Source: 2-02-FULL-66-14 sp964651335
GTDB taxonomy: Bacteria; Pseudomonadota; Gammaproteobacteria; Burkholderiales; SG8-39
Reading direction: 5' to 3'
Assembly (NCBI GenBank): GCA_964651335.1
Contig: CAZYVT010000045.1
Coordinates: 1-29,654 of the forward strand
Length of the DNA stretch: 29,654 nt
Shown here: one piece after another, positions 17,964-25,102 of the stretch
Layout: each line of letters begins with the position of its first letter
How positions within the stretch are numbered: the stretch's first letter is position 1
The notes under the pieces: generated by a model
Databases searched by the model: none
Told to the model about the DNA's origin: nothing
What the model saw: only the letters and a program-made list of their open reading frames with translations
Position numbers and translations under genes: made by a program

Positions 17964-18923
17964 TCACATCGTGGCGAGCACCGCGCCCCACGTGAAGCCG
18001 CCGCCGACGCCTTCCATCAGCACCCGGTGGCCGGCGCGGATTTTTCCGGCGCGCAGGTATTCGTCGAGGGCAAGAGGGACCGAGGCCGCGGACGTATTGC
18101 CATGCCGCTCGACGGTGACGACCAGACGCTCCCGCGGCAGGCCCAGCTTGCGCGCCGTTGCCTCGAGGATGCGCAGGTTCGCCTGGTGCGGGATCAGCCA
18201 GTCGAGGTCACCGATCGTCATTCCTGCCGCGGCAACGGTTTCGCGCGCTACCTCGTCGAGCACCTTCACCGCGAACTTGAACACCTGGTTGCCCTGCATC
18301 TGCAGGTAGGGCGAGCCGACGATGCGGCCGCCGCACACGTTGCCCGGCACGGAAAGCATGTCCGCATAGCTGCCGTCCGCGTGCAGCGCCGAGCCATGGA
18401 TTCCCGGCGCCGAGCTGGCGGCGAGCACCACCGCGCCGGCGCCGTCCCCGAACAGCACGCACGTGCCGCGATCGTTCCAGTCCATGATGCGCGAGAAGAC
18501 CTCGGACCCCACCACCAGCGCCCGCCGGTTCATGCCGGTGCGGATGAAGCAGTCGGCGGTGGCCAGGGCGTAGACGAACCCGCTGCAAACTGCCTGCACG
18601 TCGAACGCCGGGCAGTCGCGGACTCCGAGCTTCGCCTGCAGGAGGCAGGCAGTGCTCGGGAAGACATGATCCGGCGTCGACGTGGCGACGATGATCAGGT
18701 CGATGTCGGAGGGCGCAAGCTGCGCCGCTGCGAGCGCCGCGCGGCTCGCCTCGAGCGCCAGGTCGCTCGAGGCCTGCGATTCCTCCGCGATGCGCCGCTC
18801 GGCGATTCCGGTGCGCTCGCGGATCCACGCATCGCTGGTGTCGAGGCGTCGCGCGAACTCATCGTTCTTGACGATGCGCGGCGGCAGGTAGCTGCCGGAG
18901 CCGATGATCCGGGAATAGATCAT
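17964..18923 (-). CDS. fabH: Beta-ketoacyl-ACP synthase III
   Basis: Initiates fatty acid synthesis by condensing acetyl-CoA with malonyl-ACP. The 319-aa protein carries Cys113 in VQAVCSGF, the histidine in PHQANLRI and the asparagine in HGNTSAAS, completing the Cys-His-Asn triad. GVGGGFTWGAVL at the C-terminus is typical. The start overlaps the plsX stop by 4 nt. Confidence 0.97.
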   Translation of the reverse strand: MIYSRIIGSGSYLPPRIVKNDEFARRLDTSDAWIRERTGIAERRIAEESQASSDLALEASRAALAAAQLAPSDIDLIIVATSTPDHVFPSTACLLQAKLGVRDCPAFDVQAVCSGFVYALATADCFIRTGMNRRALVVGSEVFSRIMDWNDRGTCVLFGDGAGAVVLAASSAPGIHGSALHADGSYADMLSVPGNVCGGRIVGSPYLQMQGNQVFKFAVKVLDEVARETVAAAGMTIGDLDWLIPHQANLRILEATARKLGLPRERLVVTVERHGNTSAASVPLALDEYLRAGKIRAGHRVLMEGVGGGFTWGAVLATM

Positions 18924-19960
18924 TCCGAAGCGGCGCGGCGGCGATGCTCGCGCGGATGCGTGTCCGACATGCGCCCGGAGATCCGCTGCACGACCTCGTT
19001 GCGCACCTCATCCTCCGCGCGCCGCAGCGCCTGGCCGAATGCATATTCGTCGGCCGAGCCGTGGCTCTTGATCACCACGCCGCGCAGGCCGAGCAGGCTC
19101 GCGCCGTTGTAGCGGCGGTGGTCCAGCCGGTTCCGAACCGCCTTCAGGACCGGGGCCGAGACGAGCGCGGCAAGCTTTCGCAGCGGATTGCGCGCGAACT
19201 CTTCCTGGAGCGTCGCCGCCACCATCTGCGCCACGCCCTCCGAGGCCTTGAGAACCGCGTTGCCCACGAACCCGTCGCACACCACCACGTCGGCAGTTCC
19301 CTTGTAGATGTCGTCGCCCTCGACGTTACCGCAGAAGTTGAGCCCGCTCTCGCGCAGCAGATCGGCGGCCCGCTTGACCGTGTCGTTGCCTTTGATGTCC
19401 TCGACTCCGATATTGAGCAACCCGACCGTCGGGCGCGCCTTGTGCTCGACCGCAGCGACCAGCATCGCGCCCATGACGCCGAATTGCATCAGCTGCTCGG
19501 GCGTGCAATCCACGTTTGCGCCGAGATCGAGCACGTACGTGTAGCCGCCGCGCATGTTCGGCAGCACCGTCGCGATCGCCGGGCGGTCGATCCCCGGCAG
19601 CGTTTTCAGAACGAATCTCGAGATTGCCATCAGCGCGCCGGTGTTCCCGGCGCTCACGCACGCGTGCGCTTCTCCGGACTTCACCAGGTTGACCGCAACA
19701 CGGATCGACGAATCCTTCTTGTAGCGCAACGCCTGCGCCGGGGGCTCGTTCATGCTGACGATCTCGGACGCGTGGTGTACGCGCATCCGCGGCCCCGGCG
19801 CGGCGCCAAGCCTGGACAATTCCGCGCCGATCGCCTCGCGCAGTCCGACCAGGATGACATCCACTTCGTCGCGCGTGCGCTGGAACTCGAGCGTCGCGGC
19901 GACCGTGACGGACGGGCCATGATCGCCCCCCATGCAATCGATGGCGACGGTTATCGTCAT
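18920..19960 (-). CDS. plsX: Phosphate acyltransferase PlsX
   Basis: Converts acyl-ACP to acyl-phosphate for phosphatidic acid synthesis, linking the fab genes to phospholipids. The N-terminus MTITVAIDCMGGDHGP is diagnostic, as are SAGNTGAL, DLGANVDC and VEGDDIYKG. ATG at 19960 gives 346 aa; a GTG 11 codons upstream is an alternative but would add a non-conserved tail. No clear ribosome site precedes the ATG. Confidence 0.95.
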   Translation of the reverse strand: MTITVAIDCMGGDHGPSVTVAATLEFQRTRDEVDVILVGLREAIGAELSRLGAAPGPRMRVHHASEIVSMNEPPAQALRYKKDSSIRVAVNLVKSGEAHACVSAGNTGALMAISRFVLKTLPGIDRPAIATVLPNMRGGYTYVLDLGANVDCTPEQLMQFGVMGAMLVAAVEHKARPTVGLLNIGVEDIKGNDTVKRAADLLRESGLNFCGNVEGDDIYKGTADVVVCDGFVGNAVLKASEGVAQMVAATLQEEFARNPLRKLAALVSAPVLKAVRNRLDHRRYNGASLLGLRGVVIKSHGSADEYAFGQALRRAEDEVRNEVVQRISGRMSDTHPREHRRRAASE

Positions 19961-20008
19961 GAGCGCGGGTGCGTCCGCTGGAGGCCGGCGCACACCCGGG
20001 ACCCTGCG

Positions 20009-20188
20009 TCAGTCCCCTTTGCCCTTTGCGACCTTCTTTCCGCGATAGTAGCCCGTGGGGCTGATGTGATGGCGCAGGTGCACCTCGCCGGTCGTCGGCT
20101 CGACCGCGAGCGGTGGATTGTCGAGCGAGTCGTGCGAGCGGTGCATGCCGCGCTTGGAAGGGGTTTTCCTGTTCTGTGGAACTGCCAT
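20009..20188 (-). CDS. rpmF: 50S ribosomal protein L32
   Basis: A 59-aa basic protein starting MAVPQNRKTPSKRGMHRSHD and ending KKVAKGKGD, with the conserved EPTTGEVHLRHHISPTGYYRG. It is the zinc-free form without cysteine pairs. The ATG at 20188 has GAGGAGTG just upstream. Its place between yceD and plsX is the conserved order in proteobacteria, and it is easily missed because it is short. Confidence 0.97.
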   Translation of the reverse strand: MAVPQNRKTPSKRGMHRSHDSLDNPPLAVEPTTGEVHLRHHISPTGYYRGKKVAKGKGD

Positions 20189-20250
20189 GGTTCACTCCTC
20201 TTCAGTATCGCCCTGCGAGCCCAGGGCTCGCGTCGTGTTCGGAACGCGTT

Positions 20251-20745
20251 CTAACGTTTCGCGTCGAGCAGACCGCGAAGGCTGGCGAACGGTTTCAGCC
20301 GCGGCGCGATCTCGTCGCGCGTACGCGACTTGCACCGCTCATGCCGCGGGGCGTAGGGAATCGCCAGCAGAACTTCATCCTCGATCAAGTCCCGCACCGG
20401 CATGTCGTTCGCGGCAAGGATCCGCTCCGGCCCTTCGGCGTCAACCGGCAGCGCAGCGAATTCTCGATCGTCGCCGTAAAGCAGCAGCATTGCTTCCGCG
20501 TGCAACGGATGCTCCAGCGCCTCGAGGCAGCGCTGGCAGGTCAGATCGAGCACCCCGGTCACGCGCAGCCGCAGCGCGGGACGGCCCTGCTCAATCGGCA
20601 CGCCCTCCAATTCGAAGTGCAGCGCCCCGCGATCGGAGTGCAGTTCGCCCCTCAACCGGGGTAAATCCGCTACCGGCCACTCGTCGCTCAATTTCGACCC
20701 GGCTTTCGCGAATTCAAACCCGTCGATCAGCGGCCGGTGCAGCAT
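20251..20745 (-). CDS. yceD: DUF177 / YceD family protein
   Basis: A 164-aa protein of the YceD family, known for its place before rpmF and connected with 23S rRNA levels in plants and bacteria. Conserved parts are the CQRCLE motif (about 70-75) and the acidic DLIEDEVLLAIPYAPRHERC near the C-terminus. It is first in the operon leading to fabF, and its ATG lies only about 10 nt from a good -10 box. Confidence 0.92.
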   Translation of the reverse strand: MLHRPLIDGFEFAKAGSKLSDEWPVADLPRLRGELHSDRGALHFELEGVPIEQGRPALRLRVTGVLDLTCQRCLEALEHPLHAEAMLLLYGDDREFAALPVDAEGPERILAANDMPVRDLIEDEVLLAIPYAPRHERCKSRTRDEIAPRLKPFASLRGLLDAKR

Positions 20746-20754
20746 GGCGCGCGA

Positions 20755-20783
20755 ATGATATCATCCGAGAAAACTCCCGTCAA
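20755..20783 (-). promoter_or_regulatory. Strong sigma-70-like promoter for the yceD-rpmF-plsX-fab operon
   Basis: On the minus strand TTGACG (20778-20783) and TATCAT (20755-20760), each matching five of six consensus bases, are separated by exactly 17 nt. The -10 box is part of the 10-bp palindrome ATGATATCAT (20755-20764). The expected transcription start is near 20748, about 3 nt before the yceD ATG. Confidence 0.7.
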
Positions 20784-20792
20784 AACAAAGTC

Positions 20793-21374
20793 ATGGCGCA
20801 ATCCCGGAAGCTGGTACTCGCATCCGCCTCGAGGTACCGGCGCGAACTGCTGGCGCGGCTGGGCTTCGAGTTCGAGAGCGTGGCGCCGCTGGTCGACGAA
20901 TCGGCCCTTCCGGGTGAGACCGCAGCCGATACCGCCCTGCGGCTATCCGTCCTCAAAGCCGAGGCGATCGCGCCGCGATTCCCGGGCGCGCTCGTGATCG
21001 GCTCGGATCAGATCGCCTCATGCGACGGTGCGCTGCTCGGCAAGCCCGGGAGCTACGCGAACGCGCTGCGGCAGCTGGAGTCGATGAGCGGCAAGACCGC
21101 GACCTTCGATACCGCGGTGACTGTCCTCGATGTCGCGAGCGATCGGCTTGGCTCGCGTGTCGTGCCGTGCCGCGTCACGTTTCGCGATCTCGATCGGGCG
21201 CAGATCGAGGCCTACCTGAGACGCGAGCAGCCTTACGACTGCGCCGGAAGCGCGAAGGCGGAGGGGCTCGGCATCGCGCTGATCGCAAAAATCGAGACCG
21301 AGGACCCGACTTCGCTCATCGGGCTGCCGTTGATCGCACTGACGGAATTGCTCTCGGAAGCGGGTCTGCCCGTC
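20793..21374 (+). CDS. maf: Maf/YceF nucleotide pyrophosphatase, 3' end in assembly gap
   Basis: House-cleaning nucleoside triphosphate pyrophosphatase, YceF branch (m7GTP-type in E. coli). Family motifs are LVLASASRYRRELL, VDES, VIGSDQIA, GKP, and CAGSAKAEGLGIALIAKI followed by TSLIGLPLIALTELL. All 194 codons before the gap are open and the last residues match the family C-terminus, so probably fewer than ten residues are missing. It is divergent from yceD. The ribosome site is weak. Confidence 0.93.
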
Positions 21375-21474
21375 NNNNNNNNNNNNNNNNNNNNNNNNNN
21401 NNNNNNNNNNNNNNNNNNNNNNNNNNNNNNNNNNNNNNNNNNNNNNNNNNNNNNNNNNNNNNNNNNNNNNNNNN
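21375..21474. other. Assembly gap of 100 N
   Basis: Exactly 100 undetermined bases, the conventional filler for a gap of unknown size. It separates the Maf C-terminus from a methyltransferase that lacks its N-terminal third. The continuous open frame across it is an artefact. Confidence 0.99.
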
Positions 21475-21906
21475 GGCTGCCCGGCGATCGCAGATCCGGG
21501 CGCATCCCTGGTCGAAGCGGCGCACCGCGAAGGTTTTCGCGTCGTTCCGCTGGTAGGTCCTTCCGCGATCGTGCTCGCGCTGATGGCTTCAGGACTCGAA
21601 GGACAGCGTTTCGCCTTTTGCGGTTATCTGCCGCGGGAGCGCAAAGACCGCGACCGGCGCATTCGCGAAATCGAGCGCCGCTCGGCGCGCGAGCGCGAGA
21701 CTCAGATTTTTATCGAAACGCCGCACCGCAACCAGGCTCTGGCCGGCGCATTGCTCGAGGTCTGCGCTCCCGCGACTAGAATCTGTGTGGCGAGCGACCT
21801 CACGCTACCGACGGAACAGATCGGCACGCGCACGGTGGCCGCGTGGCGCGCCCGTCCGCCGGCGCCGGGCAGGCGTCCGACGGTGTTCCTGCTGCTGTCG
21901 GGTTAG
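21475..21906 (+). CDS. SAM-dependent methyltransferase, tetrapyrrole methylase/RsmI-like, 5' end missing
   Basis: The visible 143 residues start at GCPAIADPGASLVEAAHREG and continue with VPLVGPSAIVLALMASGL, FAFCGYLPRE, TQIFIETPHRN and RICVASDLTLPTEQI. These are the family features of RsmI-type 2'-O-methyltransferases and their paralogue often found after maf in betaproteobacteria. About 90 N-terminal residues lie in the gap. It could act on rRNA, but the true target is unknown for this paralogue. Its stop overlaps the convergent sppA stop by 4 nt. Confidence 0.85.
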   Translation, partial: GCPAIADPGASLVEAAHREGFRVVPLVGPSAIVLALMASGLEGQRFAFCGYLPRERKDRDRRIREIERRSARERETQIFIETPHRNQALAGALLEVCAPATRICVASDLTLPTEQIGTRTVAAWRARPPAPGRRPTVFLLLSG

Positions 21907-22844
21907 CGAAAACCCGCTGTCGTTCGAGCCGCAAACTCCAATAGCCCGCTCGCCACCCCCGCGCCGAAGCGGCGCGCGACTTTCTCGGCGAGATTTTCCT
22001 TCTGCGTGTAGTCGACGATGTCCTCGGCCTTGATGACCTCGCGCGCCACGTAATCCAGGCTCCCGAACGCGTCCGCAAGCCCGAGCTCGACGCCGCGCGC
22101 GCCGCTCCAGATCAGTCCGGAGAACAGCTCCGGATTCTCCTTCAGGCGCTTGCCGCGGCCTTCGCGCACGGCGCCGATGAACTGCTGGTGGATCTCGTTC
22201 ATCAGTTGCAGCGCGAAGTTCCGGTGTTTTTCCTCGAGCGGCAGAAACGGGTCGAGCATCCCTTTGTTATCCCCGGCGGTCAGCAGGCGGCGCTCGATGC
22301 CGAGCTTTTCCATCAGGCCGGTCACTCCGAAGCCGTCCATGCGCACGCCGATCGAACCGATGATGCTTGCCTTGCCTACGAAGATGCGTTCGGCGCCGAC
22401 CGCGACGTAATAGCCGCCCGAGGCGCACAGGTCCTCGACCACCGCATAGAGCGGGATGTTCGGGTGCTTGTGGCGCAGGCGTCGCATTTCGTCGTAGATG
22501 GTCTGTGCCTGCACCGGGCTGCCGCCGGGCGAATTGATGCGCAGGACCACACCCTGGGTGTTCCTGTCCTTGAATGCCGCCTGCAGCGCCGCGGTGATTT
22601 TTTCGGCGCTCGAGTCGGTGCCCGGTGCGATGATCCCGCTGATCTCGACCAGCGCGGTGTGCCTGCGGTCCCTGCCTTCCTTCCCCTTCCAGTCCACTGC
22701 CAGCAGGATGATGACGGTGATGTAGGCGAAGGTGAGGAGCTTGAAGAAAATCCCCCAGTTCCGTGCGCGCCGCTGTTCCTTCAGCGCCGAAGTCGCAAGC
22801 TTCTCGATCACTTCGCGTTCCCAGCGTTCCTCGTTTTCAGTCAT
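21903..22844 (-). CDS. sppA: S49 family signal peptide peptidase (SppA)
   Basis: Membrane-anchored serine protease that degrades released signal peptides. The 313-aa short form has one transmembrane helix at about 31-50, the INSPGGS motif (103-109), catalytic Ser142 in DLCASGGYYVA, and Lys194 in AGDNKGMLDPF, 52 residues later as in the B. subtilis enzyme. IIGSIGVRMDGF is also typical. The 5' end overlaps the Rieske gene by 8 nt. Confidence 0.95.
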   Translation of the reverse strand: MTENEERWEREVIEKLATSALKEQRRARNWGIFFKLLTFAYITVIILLAVDWKGKEGRDRRHTALVEISGIIAPGTDSSAEKITAALQAAFKDRNTQGVVLRINSPGGSPVQAQTIYDEMRRLRHKHPNIPLYAVVEDLCASGGYYVAVGAERIFVGKASIIGSIGVRMDGFGVTGLMEKLGIERRLLTAGDNKGMLDPFLPLEEKHRNFALQLMNEIHQQFIGAVREGRGKRLKENPELFSGLIWSGARGVELGLADAFGSLDYVAREVIKAEDIVDYTQKENLAEKVARRFGAGVASGLLEFAARTTAGFR

Positions 22845-23193
22845 CTTCCGGTCCCAGGTAGAAAATATGGCCGTCGCGTTCCTCGACCAGGAGGCGGACC
22901 AGGGGCGTGCCGCCGCACGGACCGCCGAGGCATTTCCCGCTCGACGCGGCGTAGGTCGCGCCGTGCGTCGAGCATATCAAATCGCGGCCTTCGGAGTCGA
23001 AAAATTCGCCCTCCCGCCAGTCGAGCTCCATCGGCAGGTGGCCGCAACGGTTCAGATAGGCGCACGCGCGGCCCTGGAAGTGGACCGCGAACGCGGCTGC
23101 GGGCTCTCCGAAATACTCGATCTCGAAGCGCACCGCCTTGCCGGAGTCGGCAAGCCTTGCCGACGAACAGATCAGGCGTTGTTCTCGAGCCAC
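22837..23193 (-). CDS. Rieske [2Fe-2S] domain protein
   Basis: A small soluble ferredoxin of about 118 aa. The cluster ligands are Cys50-x-His52 (NRCGHLPMELDW) and Cys74-x2-His77 (LICSTHGATY). The further cysteines in GKCLGGPCGG are also common in this subgroup. GTG at 23193 is chosen because it gives MAREQRLICSS, like relatives; an ATG at 23223 would extend deeper into the upstream gene. It sits between a HAD phosphatase and sppA, an arrangement common in betaproteobacteria. Its redox partner is unknown. Confidence 0.88.
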   Translation of the reverse strand: MAREQRLICSSARLADSGKAVRFEIEYFGEPAAAFAVHFQGRACAYLNRCGHLPMELDWREGEFFDSEGRDLICSTHGATYAASSGKCLGGPCGGTPLVRLLVEERDGHIFYLGPEDD

Positions 23194-23834
23194 TGCGTCA
23201 ATTCCAGCACGCTCGACACGCATTCCAGGGGTTCGAGCGCGCGCAGCGCATGTTCCGGATGCGCGCCGTAGGTAACGCCCACCGCCGCCACGCCCGCGCT
23301 CCTCGCCATCTCCAGATCATGCGAGGTATCGCCGATCATGAGCGAGGACGGAGGCTCGACCTCGAGCTCGCGCATCAGTTCGAGCAGCATCGCCGGGTGC
23401 GGCTTGGGATCGGTCTCGTCACCGCAGCGCGTCGCCGCAAAGTGCCGCGCGAGCCCGCTCGCCCCCAGCGCGTGTTCGAGCCCGCGCCGGCTCTTGCCGG
23501 TGGCGACCGCGAGCCAGTGACCGCGTTCATTCAACCGCGCGAGCAGTTCGCGCACGCCTGGAAACAGTTGCATCGAATGCTCGCGCGCAAGGAAGTGCTT
23601 GCGGTAGCGCTCCACGAAGTCCATGTACCGCTCGGATTGCAGCGTGGGGACCGCCCGGCGAAGCGAGTCGTGCAGGCCCAGGCCGATGACATGGCTTGCG
23701 GTCTCGCGGTCGGGCACCGGCAGTCCCATGTCCCGCGCGGCCTCCTGAATGCAGTCCGTGATCGTGCCCGCGGAGTCGATCAACGTTCCGTCCCAGTCGA
23801 AGACGATCAGGCTATAGCGGCGCTCAGGGCCCAT
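23172..23834 (-). CDS. HAD family hydrolase, phosphoglycolate phosphatase-like
   Basis: A 220-aa HAD-IA phosphatase. Motif I is FDWDGTLID with Asp13 and Asp15, motif II is VATGKS, the motif III lysine is in DPKPHP, and motif IV is GDTSHD. The cap domain is the four-helix type near residues 20-90. It resembles Gph, but the substrate cannot be told from sequence. It overlaps rluC by 11 nt and is probably co-transcribed with it. Confidence 0.9.
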   Translation of the reverse strand: MGPERRYSLIVFDWDGTLIDSAGTITDCIQEAARDMGLPVPDRETASHVIGLGLHDSLRRAVPTLQSERYMDFVERYRKHFLAREHSMQLFPGVRELLARLNERGHWLAVATGKSRRGLEHALGASGLARHFAATRCGDETDPKPHPAMLLELMRELEVEPPSSLMIGDTSHDLEMARSAGVAAVGVTYGAHPEHALRALEPLECVSSVLELTQWLENNA

Positions 23835-24768
23835 GGTCCGGAAACTGCGCTTCGGCGAAGCGGCGCATGTCTTCGGGCACCGGCGATTCCAGTGCCAGCC
23901 GCATGCCGCCGGTGGGGTGCGCGAACGCGATGCGGCGGGCGTGCAGGAAGAGCCGCCGCACGCCTTCCTGGGCGAGCACGCGATTCAACTCGAAATCGCC
24001 ATACTTGTCGTCGCCCACGATCGGGTGCCCGGCATGCGCGAGGTGCACCCGGATCTGGTGCGTGCGTCCGGTCAGCAGCGTGGCCTCGACAAGACTGAAG
24101 CGCGCCGACACGGCAAGCGGGCGAATGCGCGTCACGGCGCGCCGGCCGTCGCTGCGCACGCTCACGCGCCGCTCGCCGCTCGAAGTGACGTACTTGTGCA
24201 GCGGGTCGCGGAGCTCGCGGGCGCCGTCCTGCCAGCGCCCTTTCACGACTGCAACATAGACCTTCTCGACCTCGCCCTCGCGCAGCATCCGGTGAAGCTC
24301 GACCAGCGCGCTTCGCTTCTTGGCGATCAGGAGCAAACCCGAGGTATCGCGATCCAGGCGGTGGGCAAGTTCCAGCAGTTTCGCGTCGGGCCGCGCGGCG
24401 CGAAGCGCCTCGATCACACCGTAGCTCACCCCGCTGCCCCCATGGACCGCAACACCCGAGGGCTTGTCCACTGCGAGCAGGGCTTCATCCTCGTGCACGA
24501 TCGGGAGCTCGCGCGGCGGCGCGACGCGATCGGCCGCTTTTTCGGCAAGCCGCATCGGCGGCACCCTTACCCGGTCGCCGGCTCGCAGCCGGTGCCCGGC
24601 CTTCACACGGGAGCTGTTGACCCGCACCTCGCCGCTTCGCAGCACGCGATAGACGTGACTCTTGGGGACGCCCTTCAGCCGGCGTAGCAGGAAATTGTCG
24701 ATGCGCTGCGCCGCAGCCTCTTCCCCGACTTCGAGTACTGTGGCCCGTGCCTTGCTCAAGTCATTCAT
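23824..24768 (-). CDS. rluC: 23S rRNA pseudouridine synthase RluC/RluD type
   Basis: Makes pseudouridines in 23S rRNA. The 314-aa protein has an S4 RNA-binding domain (about 22-80, RIDNFLLRRLKGVPKSHVYRVLRSGEVRVN) and the catalytic motif AHRLDRDTSGLLL with Asp139. LLTGRTHQIRVHLAHAGHPIVGD is the second family motif. Its position divergent from rne is the conserved one for RluC. Confidence 0.94.
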   Translation of the reverse strand: MNDLSKARATVLEVGEEAAAQRIDNFLLRRLKGVPKSHVYRVLRSGEVRVNSSRVKAGHRLRAGDRVRVPPMRLAEKAADRVAPPRELPIVHEDEALLAVDKPSGVAVHGGSGVSYGVIEALRAARPDAKLLELAHRLDRDTSGLLLIAKKRSALVELHRMLREGEVEKVYVAVVKGRWQDGARELRDPLHKYVTSSGERRVSVRSDGRRAVTRIRPLAVSARFSLVEATLLTGRTHQIRVHLAHAGHPIVGDDKYGDFELNRVLAQEGVRRLFLHARRIAFAHPTGGMRLALESPVPEDMRRFAEAQFPDHGP

Positions 24769-24780
24769 TCTGCGTATGAT
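24752..24780 (+). promoter_or_regulatory. Candidate rne promoter
   Basis: TTGCTC (24752-24757) and TATGAT (24775-24780) are 17 nt apart. The -10 matches five of six consensus bases and the -35 matches three. The -35 lies inside the first codons of divergent rluC. If used, it makes an RNA leader of about 315 nt before rne. Confidence 0.45.
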
Positions 24781-25102
24781 CCTGCGGTCTGCTTCGAGCC
24801 GCGAGGCACAGGGACCGCAAGACGCGATGAGCGCAAGCCGCGCGCCGGAACCTGCAACCCGCCTCCTGCCCGGCCATAGTCGGACCTGAAGCAGTGGTTA
24901 ATTTCGCTCACCGGAAGTAGCGATAGTACTGGAAACGCGCGCAGAGGGTCTGCCCCAGCGAGGAAACATGCCCGCGCCCCTTAAGGAAGGGCGCATCGAT
25001 TCCGGCCACGCAAACGTCTTTCATTCCTATTGACGACGCACCCACTAGGACAACACTGACCGACCGAGCACCGGGTCTCCTGCGCGCGCAGGAGAACAGC
25101 AA
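24781..25102 (+). promoter_or_regulatory. Long untranslated leader of rne
   Basis: More than 300 nt with no convincing gene. A GC-rich hairpin with a one-base bulge and AAGG loop (24974-24994) is followed by an A/C-rich single-strand-like stretch. The leader ends in a perfect palindrome next to the start. A long structured leader is known to control rne in E. coli through RNase E itself; the same role here is inference. Confidence 0.5.
25076..25095 (+). promoter_or_regulatory. Perfect 20-nt palindrome covering the rne ribosome binding site
   Basis: TCTCCTGCGCGCGCAGGAGA is a perfect inverted repeat. As RNA it forms an 8-bp stem with a GCGC loop. Its 3' arm AGGAGA is the Shine-Dalgarno sequence for the GTG start at 25103, so the folded form would hide it. 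Confidence 0.7.

Noticed and set aside
20118..21779. An apparent fusion protein running from the yceD region through Maf and the gap
   Set aside because: The frame crosses 100 N and joins antisense sequence to Maf; Maf has its own good start at 20793.
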